DNA of 64,000 nt from Elusimicrobiota bacterium (lineage in GTDB: Bacteria > Elusimicrobiota > Elusimicrobia > FEN-1173). The notes beneath the pieces are model-generated. The model saw nothing but the letters and a program-made list of their open reading frames with translations. It was not told the origin of the DNA and did no database searches. The stretch lies in NCBI GenBank assembly GCA_016721625.1, contig JADKHR010000001.1, forward strand, positions 310,001-374,000, read 5' to 3'. A program made the translations under genes and the position numbers. Each line of letters begins with the position of its first letter. The stretch's first letter is position 1. Positions 46,646-56,374 of the stretch are shown piece after piece.

Positions 46646-48583
46646 TTGAATATTCTCAAAAATAATAAATTAACCAGTCTTTGGCTCTCCCTTCTGGCGT
46701 CCGCCCTTCACAGCGCGACCCCAGCCCAACAGCTGTATATTGGGACTTACTCCGGGGGCCACAGCGAGGGCATTTACAACGCCCCCTTCGACCCGGCCAC
46801 GGGCGATATTGGCCCGGTGGAGCTCGCCGCCAAAACCGAGAACCCGTCATTCCTAACAACGGATGCGACCGGACGATTCCTCTACGCGGTGAACGAAACC
46901 GACACGTTCAACGGCGACCCCACCGGCGGCGTGAGCGTATTTGAGACCGGGCGAGGGTGGCGGGGCCTAAAACTCCTCCAGCAGGTGTCGTCGCTCGGCG
47001 CGGCGCCGGCGCACCTTTCCCTGGACCGCTCGGGCCGGTTCCTGCTCGTGGCAAACTATAACGGCGGTAACGTCGCTGTTTTTCCCGTGGAGGAAGACGG
47101 AAAGCTGGGCCCCGCCAGCGCGTTTGTTCAGGAGTCCGGGGTGGGCGTGGACCGGGACCGCCAAGCGGGGCCCCACGCTCATTTCATCCAGACCACCCGT
47201 GACAATCGGTTCGCCCTGAACGCGGACCTGGGGTTGGACAAAGTGTTTATCTATCGCTTCAACAGCTCCACCGGCACATTGACCGCCGGCGCCCCGCCCT
47301 TTGTCAAAATGAATCCCGGCGCTGGACCCCGGCACCTCGCCTTCGCGCCCTTTAACGGTTTCGTTTACGTCCTGAACGAGTTGTCGTCCACCGTGACTGT
47401 GATCGCCCAAAACTCTTCCCAGGGGACATGGCGCATCGTCCAGAGTCTGTCCACCCTTCCGAAGAAATTTTCGGGCGAAAACACCGCGGCAGAGATCGCG
47501 GTGGATCCCCAAGGGCGGTTCCTTTACGTGTCCAACCGGGGCCACGACAGTTTGGGGGTATTCCGCATCCGTGCGAAAGATGGCCGGGTGTCGCCCGTGG
47601 AGTGGGTCTTCAGCGGCGGCAAAACGCCTCGCCACTTCGCCATCGATCCGAGCGGTCAATGGCTGTTGGCCGCAAACCAAAACTCCGACCATGTTCAACC
47701 TTTCCGAATCAATCCAAACAACGGCCGACTGACGCGGCACGGGGATGCGTTGCCTGTGCCTACCCCTGCCTGCGTTCTCTTCGCCAACGTTCTCCTTTCG
47801 ACGGAAGCCGCCGCCGCGTTGCCGTCAGCCCAGGAGGAGGTCGGAAACGACCCCACCGTCCTCCGGTCACGCTTTGAACTGGGAGATGAATATTTCAATA
47901 ATTCCGGCGGTCCGGATTGGCATTTGCTCACCGCGCGCGTGGATGGGGCCCCAACTCCCAAACTCGGTTTCCGTTTAGATCTGCCTTACATGTTCCTTGT
48001 TCCCCAAGGATATCCCCACTCCATGGATCGCGGTTTGGCGGACGTGATGTTTCGCGGTTCGGCCGTGATTAAAAAGACTCCCCGGGCAGGGTTCACCGCC
48101 TATTGCGATTTGTGGTTCGATACGGCCGAGTCGGCGGATTTTGGATTGGGAAAATACAGCGCCGGTCCCGCGGTGGCTGTGGCGGGGATGAATCCTTTCA
48201 AGGACACCCTGTTGTCGGCTTCGCTCCAACACAAGTTTTCTTACGCTGGAGACTCCGCCCGCACCGACATTCGACGGACACGAGTGGAATTTATTATGGA
48301 CAAATCGTTCCGAGAACGACAATGGATCGTTTTGAATCCCGTCATCTTTATGGATTGGGTCACTGACAAAAGCGCCGGCGACCTTGAATGCGAAACGGGC
48401 GTGAGGATGGGGGATCATTGGGTTCTCTGGGCTCGTCCTGGAGTTGGGTTGTGGGGCCAGGAAGTGTCCGGCGGATACAATTCCTATCTTCAGGCTGGGG
48501 CACGATACATTTTCGGTCAACCGCTCCGGGAAAAGTTTCTTGGCGATTTGAGACGCACGGGGAGTCGGGGAGCGAATAAATGA
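46646..48583 (+). CDS. Lactonase beta-propeller fused to a barrel-like domain
   Basis: The first 35 residues look like a signal peptide (NNKLTSLWLSLLASALHSATPA). Residues about 30-385 match the 7-bladed 6-phosphogluconolactonase family (QLYIGTYSGG, FLYAVNETDTFNG, GAGPRHLAFAPFNGFVYVLNEL, KTPRHFAIDPSGQWLLAANQNSD). After CVLFAN a second part of about 250 residues shows strands typical of outer-membrane barrels (LGFRLDLPYMFLVP, YLQAGARYIF). The fusion is uninterrupted in frame. The start is uncertain; TTG at 46646 is preferred because it gives the signal peptide. It would hydrolyse gluconolactone in the periplasm or at the surface. The aquaporin start overlaps its stop (ATGA). Confidence 0.75.
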   Translation: MNILKNNKLTSLWLSLLASALHSATPAQQLYIGTYSGGHSEGIYNAPFDPATGDIGPVELAAKTENPSFLTTDATGRFLYAVNETDTFNGDPTGGVSVFETGRGWRGLKLLQQVSSLGAAPAHLSLDRSGRFLLVANYNGGNVAVFPVEEDGKLGPASAFVQESGVGVDRDRQAGPHAHFIQTTRDNRFALNADLGLDKVFIYRFNSSTGTLTAGAPPFVKMNPGAGPRHLAFAPFNGFVYVLNELSSTVTVIAQNSSQGTWRIVQSLSTLPKKFSGENTAAEIAVDPQGRFLYVSNRGHDSLGVFRIRAKDGRVSPVEWVFSGGKTPRHFAIDPSGQWLLAANQNSDHVQPFRINPNNGRLTRHGDALPVPTPACVLFANVLLSTEAAAALPSAQEEVGNDPTVLRSRFELGDEYFNNSGGPDWHLLTARVDGAPTPKLGFRLDLPYMFLVPQGYPHSMDRGLADVMFRGSAVIKKTPRAGFTAYCDLWFDTAESADFGLGKYSAGPAVAVAGMNPFKDTLLSASLQHKFSYAGDSARTDIRRTRVEFIMDKSFRERQWIVLNPVIFMDWVTDKSAGDLECETGVRMGDHWVLWARPGVGLWGQEVSGGYNSYLQAGARYIFGQPLREKFLGDLRRTGSRGANK

Positions 48584-49359
48584 ACTTGCTTAAAGGATTT
48601 CATTTTCCCTGGAAAAAGTGTTCCGCGGAACTCATAGGGACAGGGGGGCTTGTCCTGGGTGGGCTTTCGGTGGTCATTTTTATGTTTGGCACCGGCTCGC
48701 CCATGGCGGCCCTGATCCCCAGCGAGGGAATCCGGCGTTTGATCACGGGGTTCCTGTTTGGGTCAACCGGCGCCTGCATCGCGCTTTCCCCAGTGGGGAA
48801 AATCAGCGGGGCGCACATTAACCCGGTGGTCACCATGGCCTTTCGGCTCATGGGCAAACTCGATGTCCGAACGACCGTTGGTTACATCCTGGCCCAGCTG
48901 GCGGGGGCGGTCTTGGGGTGTTTGCCTTTGTTTTTGTGGGGAGCCATGGGCCGGAGCGTGGACTTCGGCGCCACCGTTCCGGGCCCGCGCTTTGCGCTCT
49001 CCACAGCGCTGGGGGGGGAAATCCTGACGACGTTCATCATGGTCTCGCTCCTCGCCGTCTTTCTCGGGTTCCGAACGATCCGCCCCTTCACCCCGGCCCT
49101 CTTCCCTCCGCTTTATTCCCTGATGGTCTGGTGGGAGTCCCCGATCTCAGGCACCAGCACCAACCCAGCCCGGACGTTTGGCCCCGCCGTCATCACTGGG
49201 ATTTGGGATGGAGGGTGGATCTATTGGATCGGACCCATGGTCGGCATGTTTCTGGCCGTCCTCGCCTGTAGCGCCCTGGCCAAGCGCATCGAAGGCGCCA
49301 AACTTTATCACTTCGACAACCCGAACGACCGATTTTTCCGATCGCAGAAACGTTTGTAG
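48580..49359 (+). CDS. MIP-family aquaporin/glycerol-facilitator-like channel
   Basis: A 259-residue membrane protein with six transmembrane helices and the two half-helix motifs of the family: GAHINPVVT (Asn-Pro-Val in place of the usual NPA) and GTSTNPARTFGP. It should conduct water or small neutral solutes. The 4-base overlap with the lactonase gene places it at the end of the sugar operon, where a solute or water channel might balance osmotic effects. Confidence 0.87.
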   Translation: MNLLKGFHFPWKKCSAELIGTGGLVLGGLSVVIFMFGTGSPMAALIPSEGIRRLITGFLFGSTGACIALSPVGKISGAHINPVVTMAFRLMGKLDVRTTVGYILAQLAGAVLGCLPLFLWGAMGRSVDFGATVPGPRFALSTALGGEILTTFIMVSLLAVFLGFRTIRPFTPALFPPLYSLMVWWESPISGTSTNPARTFGPAVITGIWDGGWIYWIGPMVGMFLAVLACSALAKRIEGAKLYHFDNPNDRFFRSQKRL

Positions 49360-49527
49360 GCGGCCGCAGACCGCTTCTTTTGATTTTATGGTCCTGAGAA
49401 AAAGGGGGACGGGATTGTTTCCCAACGGGGATTCCCCGGATGGATCGGGGCCATCGTCGATTGTCTTCCAAAAAGAAAAGCTCTCCCTTTCCAGACGGGG
49501 AAACCGGGGCGGCTGAGTGTTTCGAGG

Positions 49528-50222
49528 TTATGGGAAACAGAAAGAAAAACCCAGGAGGATTTGGTCGGTGGCGAAGGAGGCTTCGAAACGAGTGTTGGAG
49601 GTGGGGAAGAGCGGTGAATGGGTGGTGAGAAAATCGACGTCAAAGGCGACGTGGCGGTATTCCAGAAAGAAGCCGTGGGATTCCCAGGGTTGCACGGCCA
49701 GCCCGGCCGACAGATAAGGGGCCACAAGGCCGGTGGAGGATTCCCCGGTGTTCGTCCAGGGGCTAATGAAGGTGTGGCCGGTTATGCCGTTCACGCTGGC
49801 GCGAACGTCGGCGAGCAAAACCGAAAGGCCCCCGAACCCATAGATTTGCGCGCGGGCCGCGGAGTGGTTCGAGGGGATTCCCAGGGGGATTCGAAGTCCT
49901 CCGAAAACGGACGCTGGGAAAACGTTGGCGTTCAGGACGGCGCTGTTAAACTCGTAGTAGCTGATATCGCCGCCCAAGCCCGCCCACGGCGCCCTCTCAA
50001 ACCAACAGAGGACCCTTCCCCCGAACACGGGCGAGGCTGAACCGTTCACGGTGAGGTGTAGGTTTTGGGGCGGAGACGTTTGATTCACGAACAAGTCCGC
50101 AGGTCGGTGCTGTGCCGTGCCCGCGTACGAATCGAGAACGACCCGGCCCGGGTCGTGACCCCGAGCATCAAGCTCAACAATACCGCCACTCCCAAGACCC
50201 GTCGGAACAAAAGCCCCGTCAT
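49528..50222 (-). CDS. Outer-membrane beta-barrel protein, frameshifted
   Basis: A signal peptide (MTGLLFRRVLGVAVLLSLMLG) starts at 50222 after CAGGGGGCTTTCC. The frame then breaks at about 50141-50155 (ACCCGGCCCGGGTCG on the plus strand). The following frame reads VVLDSYAGTAQHRPADLFVNQ and continues as a barrel (FGGRVLCWFERAPWAGLGGDI, ATDQILLGFSFCFP). The restored length is about 230 residues. Function unknown. Confidence 0.65.
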
Positions 50223-50553
50223 GGAAAGCCCCCTGCCAAACTCACCGGGCCGCCCGCCCCGGCACGGGTGACGTCGCGACCCTTTTTCCAGTTGGGCATA
50301 GGGTATGAATTTAAACCAGGCTCCGTCCATGACCTTCGTCAGGGAATCCGTTTGGGACGGTCGGAAATTCGACGATGGAGGGCCCACTGCGCTGAAAGGT
50401 TCGAATCCGCGAGAGTTGGAGAGGCGCCCAGAAGGCTATGACGCCCAGGTCCACTTCCTTTGTTCAAGTGGTCGTTGAAAGAATAATCGATATGTTTATG
50501 GTCCGGTTTTTATAAAATATATCTTTTCCCCACTGATGAGAGGAGACTTGGTG
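50223..50553. other. Intergenic region between divergent genes
   Basis: No convincing gene is seen in this 331-base stretch. The half nearer the aminotransferase gene is A/T-rich and holds a candidate promoter. The other half contains only shadow open frames. Confidence 0.5.
50475..50502 (+). promoter_or_regulatory. Candidate promoter for the aminotransferase operon
   Basis: TTGAAA (50475-50480) and TATGGT (50497-50502) are separated by 16 bases, in an A/T-rich stretch 50 bases upstream of the start codon. Two mismatches in the -10 make this a weak call. Confidence 0.25.
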
Positions 50554-51898
50554 ATGAGCCACCCGTTAGCCGTTGAACTTAATGAAATAATTAAAAGCGA
50601 GGCGCCGGAAATTTTTTCCATGATGTCGGCTCTCGGGCGTGAATTTTATTTTCCCAAGGGCATTCTGACCCAGACCGCGGAGGCGCGACAGAAAGCCAAA
50701 CGGTTCAACGCCACCATCGGCATCGCCAAAGAAAAAGGCGGGCCCATGTTCTTGCCCGCCGTGATGGACCTGCTCCCCAAATTCTCGCCTCAGGAAGCGT
50801 TGAACTACGCCCCGTCCTTTGGCACCCCCGAACTTCGCCAGGCTTGGAAAAAAGAACTGTTGGAAAAGAATCCGTCGTTATCAGCCGCCGCCGTGGGCAC
50901 GCCGGTGGTGACTTGCGGGATCACCCATGGGTTGAGCGTTGCGGCGGATATGTTCTCCGACCCGGGTGACGTGGTGTTTGTTCCGGACCAATTGTGGGAA
51001 AATTACCATATGGTGTTCGGCCTTCGTCGGGGCGCGCGCATGGCGCGGTACCCCCTGTTCTCTAAAGCGGGCGGATTTGACGTCGACGGTTTCACCGCCG
51101 CCCTACGGGCCGTGAGGCCGGGCGAAAAGGCGCTCGTCCTCCTAAATTTTCCCAACAATCCCACGGGCTATACGCCCACGGAAACAGAGGCCGACGCCAT
51201 CGCCAACGCGCTCGTGAATTTGGCCCAGGGCGGTCGTCGGTTCGTGGCCCTCTGTGACGATGCCTATTTTGGTTTGGGATATGAACCGCTGGTGGCAACA
51301 AGAATCCCTTTTCGCTAAGTTGGTTCAGCGCCATGTCAATATCCTTCCCATTAAGTTAGATGGCGCGACCAAGGAAGATTACGTGTGGGGTCTTCGCGTG
51401 GGATTTCTGACGTTTCCCGGCCCGGCGAAAGTGGCCGAGGCCCTGGAGAAAAAGGCCGCGGGGGTCGTCCGTGGGGCGATCTCCAATGTTTCCCAGTTGT
51501 CCCAAAGCGTGGTTCTGAAGGCCATGACCGCTCCCTCGTATAAAGCGGACAAACGGCAGAAATATGACGTGATGAAGGCGCGCTACGACAAGGTGAAAGA
51601 CGTTCTCGCTCAGCCGGAATACGCCGACGTTTGGACACCGTACCCGTTTAACTCCGGTTATTTTTTTTCCATGAAATTAAAAGGGTTGAATGCCGAAGCC
51701 TATCGGCTTTATTTGCTGGACAAGCATGGGGTGGGCCTGATCGCCACGGCCCCGACCGACGTGCGCGTGGCCTTCTCTTGTTTGGCCGTGGGAGAAGTGG
51801 AACCCATGTTTTCCCTCATGCGGCAGGCCGCCCTGGAATTAAAGGGCGATCCCATGGCGACGGATTTGACTCGGTACGCCGAAGCGTTCAAAGAATAG
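50554..51898 (+). CDS. Class I/II aminotransferase, frameshifted
   Basis: A PLP-dependent aminotransferase of fold type I. The first frame carries FNATIGIAKEKGGPM, SFGTPELRQAW, the Asn-Pro motif LLNFPNNPTGYTP and CDDAYFGLGYE. The second frame carries the PLP-Lys region LDGATKEDYVWGLRVGF and the C-terminal domain. The switch is at about 51285-51305. The restored length is about 445 residues. An AGGAGA site precedes the ATG. SerC starts 10 bases downstream, so the pair probably serves amino-acid metabolism. The exact amino donor cannot be told. Confidence 0.82.
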
Positions 51899-51907
51899 GA
51901 GACGACC

Positions 51908-52987
51908 ATGACACGAGTGAAATATAATTTTAGCGCGGGCCCGGCGGTTTTGCCGGAAGAAGTCCTTAAAGAAGCGTCCCAGTCCGTGGTGGATTGCGGC
52001 AACACCGGGCTCTCTGTTTTGTGCATGAGCCACCGTGGCGGCACCTACGAGGCCTTGCACATGGAAGCGTTGGGCAATGTGAGGAGCCTTCTCCGCGTGC
52101 CACCCGAGTTCGCCGTTTTGTTTTTGCAAGGCGGCGCCACCCAGCAATTTTCCCAGGTGGCCATGAACCTGGCGGGGGGGAAACCTGCCGACTACACCCT
52201 CACCGGCCAATGGGCCGACGGGGCGTTTAAAGAGGCGGGGAAGGTGGCCGCGGTGCGCGTGGCGGCCGACAGCCGAAAGATTCAACCCGCGCGTGTTCCC
52301 CTCGCATCGGAAATTAAAGTGTCCCCCGATGCCGCGTATTTGCATATGACCTCCAACGAAACGGTGGACGGCATTCAATGGTCGGTGTTTCCAGATTCCC
52401 CGGTGCCCCTCGTCGGCGATATGAGCTCCGATATTATGAGTCGCGAAATTCCCTGGAACCGATTCGGACTGGTGTATGCGGGCGCGCAGAAGAATCTCGG
52501 GCCCGCCGGAGTGACGGTCGTGATCGTGAGGAAAGATTTGGCGGAAAAGGCCCCTACGAGCCTGCCCGCCATGTTGCGCTACCAAACCCACGTGGAGAAA
52601 GATTCCCTTCACAACACCCCGCCCTGCTTCTCGATTTACGTGCTCGCTCTGGTGACTCGGTCGGTGAAAGCCCAGGGCGGGGTGGCGGCCATGGAAACCC
52701 GCAACCGCGCCAAAGCCGCTCAATTGTATGCCGCCATCGACGGTTCGGGTTTTTATAAAGGCACGGTCGACAAGGCCTATCGGTCCATCATGAACGTGAC
52801 CTATCGTCTGCCGAACGAAGACCTGGAAAAGCTGTTCCTGAAAGAGGCCGAGGCGGCAGGTCTGTCGGGCCTAAAAGGACACCGCGCCGTGGGTGGATTG
52901 CGCGCCTCAATCTACAACGCCATGCCGGCCGCCGGCGTTGATGCCCTCATCCAATTCATGGCCGATTTCCAAAAACGGCACGGCTAA
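51908..52987 (+). CDS. serC: Phosphoserine aminotransferase
   Basis: A 359-residue enzyme of the serine and pyridoxine pathways that transfers an amino group between glutamate and 3-phosphohydroxypyruvate. Family motifs are NFSAGPAVLPEEVL, EMSHRG-like MSHRGGTYEAL, FLQGGATQQFSQVAMNL, AYLHMTSNETVDGIQW and the PLP lysine in YAGAQKNLGPAG. GGHRAVGGLRAS-like residues (LKGHRAVGGLRASIYNA) at the C-terminus bind the phosphate. The length is normal. It follows the other aminotransferase with 9 bases between. Confidence 0.95.
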   Translation: MTRVKYNFSAGPAVLPEEVLKEASQSVVDCGNTGLSVLCMSHRGGTYEALHMEALGNVRSLLRVPPEFAVLFLQGGATQQFSQVAMNLAGGKPADYTLTGQWADGAFKEAGKVAAVRVAADSRKIQPARVPLASEIKVSPDAAYLHMTSNETVDGIQWSVFPDSPVPLVGDMSSDIMSREIPWNRFGLVYAGAQKNLGPAGVTVVIVRKDLAEKAPTSLPAMLRYQTHVEKDSLHNTPPCFSIYVLALVTRSVKAQGGVAAMETRNRAKAAQLYAAIDGSGFYKGTVDKAYRSIMNVTYRLPNEDLEKLFLKEAEAAGLSGLKGHRAVGGLRASIYNAMPAAGVDALIQFMADFQKRHG

Positions 52988-53102
52988 AGATCGATTTGCC
53001 ATTGCCCCTGAGAGGAGGGGTCGAGTCCCTTGGGGGGCCATTCCCAGGGCGACTGGATCCGATTTAACCTAAAGAAGCGGTGTCTTTTGATATCATAGGG
53101 CC

Positions 53103-53687
53103 ATGGAAATGTTCTGGAGCGTGTTCATTCCGCTTTTTGTGGCGATTGATATATTCGGGACGGTGCCGATTTTCCTTGGGATGATGGGGGGGGTTGAAAG
53201 ATCCCGACGCAGGAAAATTACCCTTCAAGCTGTCCTCACAGCGTTTGGGATTTCCCTTTTATTCTTGGTGGCGGGACGGACGATCTTCCGACTTCTCGGT
53301 ATCACGGCGGATGATTTCCGCATCGGCGGCGGCCTTGTGCTCTTGGTGCTGGCCATCTCGGACCTGCTGTTTTCGAAAAAAACAGGGCGGGACCCCGACG
53401 AAAGCGCCGGGGTGGTGCCCCTGGGAACGCCTCTCATTATCGGTCCGGCCGCTCTGACGACAATTCTCATGCTGATGGACCACCACGGGGGAACCTGGAC
53501 CCTTTTGTCGTTGGGGGCCAACCTCTCCCTCGTTTGGCTCGCCCTCACTTTTGCAACGCCCCTGGCGCGGTTCTTCCATCCCGCCGGCCTCAAAGCCCTC
53601 TCCAAGGTCGTACATATTTTCCTGGCGGCCATCGCCGTCATGATGATTCGCCTGGGGGTCATCGGATTAATCGGCCTTCACCGCTAA
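53103..53687 (+). CDS. MarC family integral membrane protein
   Basis: The 194-residue protein has about six transmembrane helices and the MarC patterns FVAIDIFGTVPIFLGM, GTPLIIGPAALTTIL and FLAAIAVMMIRLGV. It is a more typical family member than the one at 35946 and not a close paralogue. Its function is uncertain. Confidence 0.88.
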   Translation: MEMFWSVFIPLFVAIDIFGTVPIFLGMMGGVERSRRRKITLQAVLTAFGISLLFLVAGRTIFRLLGITADDFRIGGGLVLLVLAISDLLFSKKTGRDPDESAGVVPLGTPLIIGPAALTTILMLMDHHGGTWTLLSLGANLSLVWLALTFATPLARFFHPAGLKALSKVVHIFLAAIAVMMIRLGVIGLIGLHR

Positions 53688-54162
53688 CCTAAAAACATAA
53701 AGGCACGGTTAATTTGAATCAATTTCTTTCCACAATAAATGATCTACAATTATGGTGATGTCAAAGAAAAATCTTTTCAAGTTCAAGATCACCGACGCCC
53801 TCGTTCGACACGACGGCATGGGCCGGGTTTTTCCGACTGACAAAAGACCTGCCTCCAATAACAGATGGCGATGACGGCGGATTGTTTTTCTGAGTTCAAG
53901 GCCAACAATCTCCTGATCGCTTTTGTGGCATTGTTTATTTCCTCATCTTTTTTTTGTGTGGTTTATACTTTGTCGTAGGGGGGGTGACGACCCCCCGTCG
54001 AATTTCGGGCCCCCCTCATTTTTGAAACTTGCGTTCGACATTCCATGTCTCGGCATGAGCCCTGGGTCTTTGCTCCCTCTTCCGATTCTTTCAGGAGGAA
54101 AATAGCCATTGAAAAATAGCCTTTTTGGGGTTAAATAAGGGAAATTAAAGGAGTTACGAACC
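53688..54162. other. Intergenic region with a short open frame and a GC hairpin
   Basis: A 40-codon frame at 53752-53874 (starting MVMSKKNLFKFKITDALVRH) has no clear ribosome-binding site and may be a remnant. A hairpin of seven G and six C with a TGACGA loop is at 53978-53996. AGGAG (near 54145) is the ribosome-binding site of the following gene. Confidence 0.45.
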
Positions 54163-56292
54163 GTGGAAGAATCCAGGCTCTCGGCCAGGCTCCGAGCCGC
54201 TATAATGAACCAACGACTTTACCCCACCGGAAGCCGATCGGTGGAAGAGGTCGTTGCGTTTGTTCAGGAAGAAATCAATGCCTTCCTTCAAAAAAAAGAG
54301 AATTTGACTCTTTCCCGTAACGGCCACCGGTTTTTTGTTGACAAGACGGAGGTCGTTGCCGCAAGCCTCTTGGTTCAAGTATTCGAAGAACACGGGATTC
54401 AAGGGGTGACTTTTGATGCGGGTTGCCCCGGTGATGAGATCCGGATTCTCGTGGAAGGGCTGAGCGGGAAACGATTTCCCGACCGTTCGTTCGCGGATTG
54501 GTTAGACACAAAAAAAGTAACGCACATCCATGTCACCGACACCCGGGTCATGGAAGTCTCCGGGGACGAGGCCGTTGTGGCCAAAGGCCTTTCTCAGTTT
54601 CACTCGTTGGAATCCAACCAAGAAATGCGGGCGTCGCTTAAAGCCTCGCTTGAATACATTGATACAATCCCCGAAGAAACCATGAAGGCGACCCTCCGCC
54701 AACATCTGGCTGAACGTTTGGTTCTGATGGAAGCCACCTTGTTAAAAGAACTGTTTGACGCGGATGTCGGTTTTGGGTCCGGCGGCGCGAGCGTTTTGGA
54801 AGATGTTCTGGCGGCTCTGCACCAAGGGAAACTTTTGGAGTTATTGAATGAGACCCTTCGCTGGGAACTCAAACTTCAGACGACCGGGAAAGGCAAAGAA
54901 ATGGAAAGGGAGCATGAGAAACTGAAAACCATGGTCCTCAAGCTTTCGAAGTGCGCCTCGGCAAGAAAGATTCCCCGCGCTGTTTATGAAAAGTTGGCCC
55001 AGCGGGGATTGCTGGAAACCGTCCCGGAGTATGCGGCGATGGAGACGTCGCAGGATCTGCGGATGGAGGTGGACCGTTTAATAGGCTTAACGGACTCGGA
55101 ATTTATAAAAGGGGGGGGGCGGGGATTGGCGGAAATGTTAGGGTCCCTTTTCGCCGCGGGCTTCCAGGATCGAGCCAAGGATGTCGTCCAACGGGTGCGG
55201 TCTATTTTGTTGGAAGGGGAAGCGACCTTGCGGGAGCGGGCCGCCCAATGGGCGCGCCGGTTTTTGCCGGTCCTCTGGACTTACCTAAGGGATGATCTCG
55301 GAGACCGGTTGAGGGATGCCTTTTTGACTGAAGCCCAGGAGGAACGCGCTGTCCCCGTTGTCCATGAAGTGTTGGGAGCACTGACGGACGATTTTATCCA
55401 CAACTACCGTGCCCGGCGCACGCGAACAGCGTTGGAGGTGGCCGAAAAGCTTTGTTCTCTGAGGGGGCAAAAGGAGTCGTTGCCGAAAGAGAGGCCGGAA
55501 ATATCCGGGGCGTGTTTGAAGCGAGCGTTGGAAGAACTGATGGATATTGTCGTGGAAGACATCCACTCGAAGGAAAATGAGAGACAGGAGGCTGGGCGGC
55601 GATTGTTGAGCCACGTGGGTGATTTAGCTATTCCCGCATTCGTGAAGATCGTTATCGATTCTCGGGATCGCGCTCTGCGATCTCTGGCGGCGGAACAATT
55701 GGGCCAATACGGGGTCCCCGGAGCAAAGGCGCTGGCCTCCGAATTAAATATGGGAAACACGACATATGCCCTTTTAAATGTGGTCAGTGTTTTGGGCACG
55801 GTGGGGGGAGAAGAAATTCTGGATGGGTTGGGGACGTTGATCCATTATCCAGACCCGGATTTGCGCCACGCCATCGTCCGTATTCTGGCCCGACTTCCAG
55901 GCGACAAATCTTCGGAATTGGCCGTCAAGTTCCTTGGGGACAAGAAAGAAAGCGTTCGCCGGTTGGCCGCGGATGTGCTTGGCGACCAGAGGTATAAGCC
56001 CGCGGTGATGCCGTTGCTGAGATTGTTGCGTCAGGCGTCGGTGGCGGAGGCGGAAACCGTCTGTCTGGTGCTGGGACGGTTGGGGGATCCCTCCGCCGCG
56101 GAATCGCTAGGCCGTCTTCTCAAGGAGAAGAATTACCTTTTTTCAAAAGACAAAAGCGCCCGGGAAACCGTTCGCATCCGCGCCGCCTGGGCACTGGCTC
56201 AATTGGGCGCCGCTGGCCAAGCCCAGCTTCTTCCCTACATTGGGGACAGCAACCCCAGCGTCCGCGACATAGCCCTCAAAGGAGCTTCTTGA
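54163..56292 (+). CDS. HEAT-repeat protein with conserved N-terminal domain
   Basis: The 709-residue product starts at a GTG after AAAGGAGTTACGAACC. The first 150 residues form an alpha/beta domain (LYPTGSRSVEEVVAFVQEEI, LTLSRNGHRFFVDKTEV, GIQGVTFDAG) seen at the head of some bacterial HEAT-repeat proteins. The rest is helical. HEAT-like repeats are clear from about 490 to the end: AIPAFVKIVIDSRDRALRSLAAEQLGQYG, DLRHAIVRILARLPG, SVRRLAADVLGD, SVRDIALKG. No enzyme motif or signal peptide. A scaffold or protein-binding role is likely. Confidence 0.8.
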   Translation: MEESRLSARLRAAIMNQRLYPTGSRSVEEVVAFVQEEINAFLQKKENLTLSRNGHRFFVDKTEVVAASLLVQVFEEHGIQGVTFDAGCPGDEIRILVEGLSGKRFPDRSFADWLDTKKVTHIHVTDTRVMEVSGDEAVVAKGLSQFHSLESNQEMRASLKASLEYIDTIPEETMKATLRQHLAERLVLMEATLLKELFDADVGFGSGGASVLEDVLAALHQGKLLELLNETLRWELKLQTTGKGKEMEREHEKLKTMVLKLSKCASARKIPRAVYEKLAQRGLLETVPEYAAMETSQDLRMEVDRLIGLTDSEFIKGGGRGLAEMLGSLFAAGFQDRAKDVVQRVRSILLEGEATLRERAAQWARRFLPVLWTYLRDDLGDRLRDAFLTEAQEERAVPVVHEVLGALTDDFIHNYRARRTRTALEVAEKLCSLRGQKESLPKERPEISGACLKRALEELMDIVVEDIHSKENERQEAGRRLLSHVGDLAIPAFVKIVIDSRDRALRSLAAEQLGQYGVPGAKALASELNMGNTTYALLNVVSVLGTVGGEEILDGLGTLIHYPDPDLRHAIVRILARLPGDKSSELAVKFLGDKKESVRRLAADVLGDQRYKPAVMPLLRLLRQASVAEAETVCLVLGRLGDPSAAESLGRLLKEKNYLFSKDKSARETVRIRAAWALAQLGAAGQAQLLPYIGDSNPSVRDIALKGAS

Positions 56293-56374
56293 CCTGAAAG
56301 AGGGCCGGTTTCAATAGACAAGGTTCCGTCGTGTAAATTCCGAATCCCCCGTCATTTATTAATGTTGGATTTTT

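Noticed and set aside
53978..53996. A rho-independent terminator at the G7/C6 hairpin
   Set aside because: No T-run follows on either strand and there is no gene ending directly before it.
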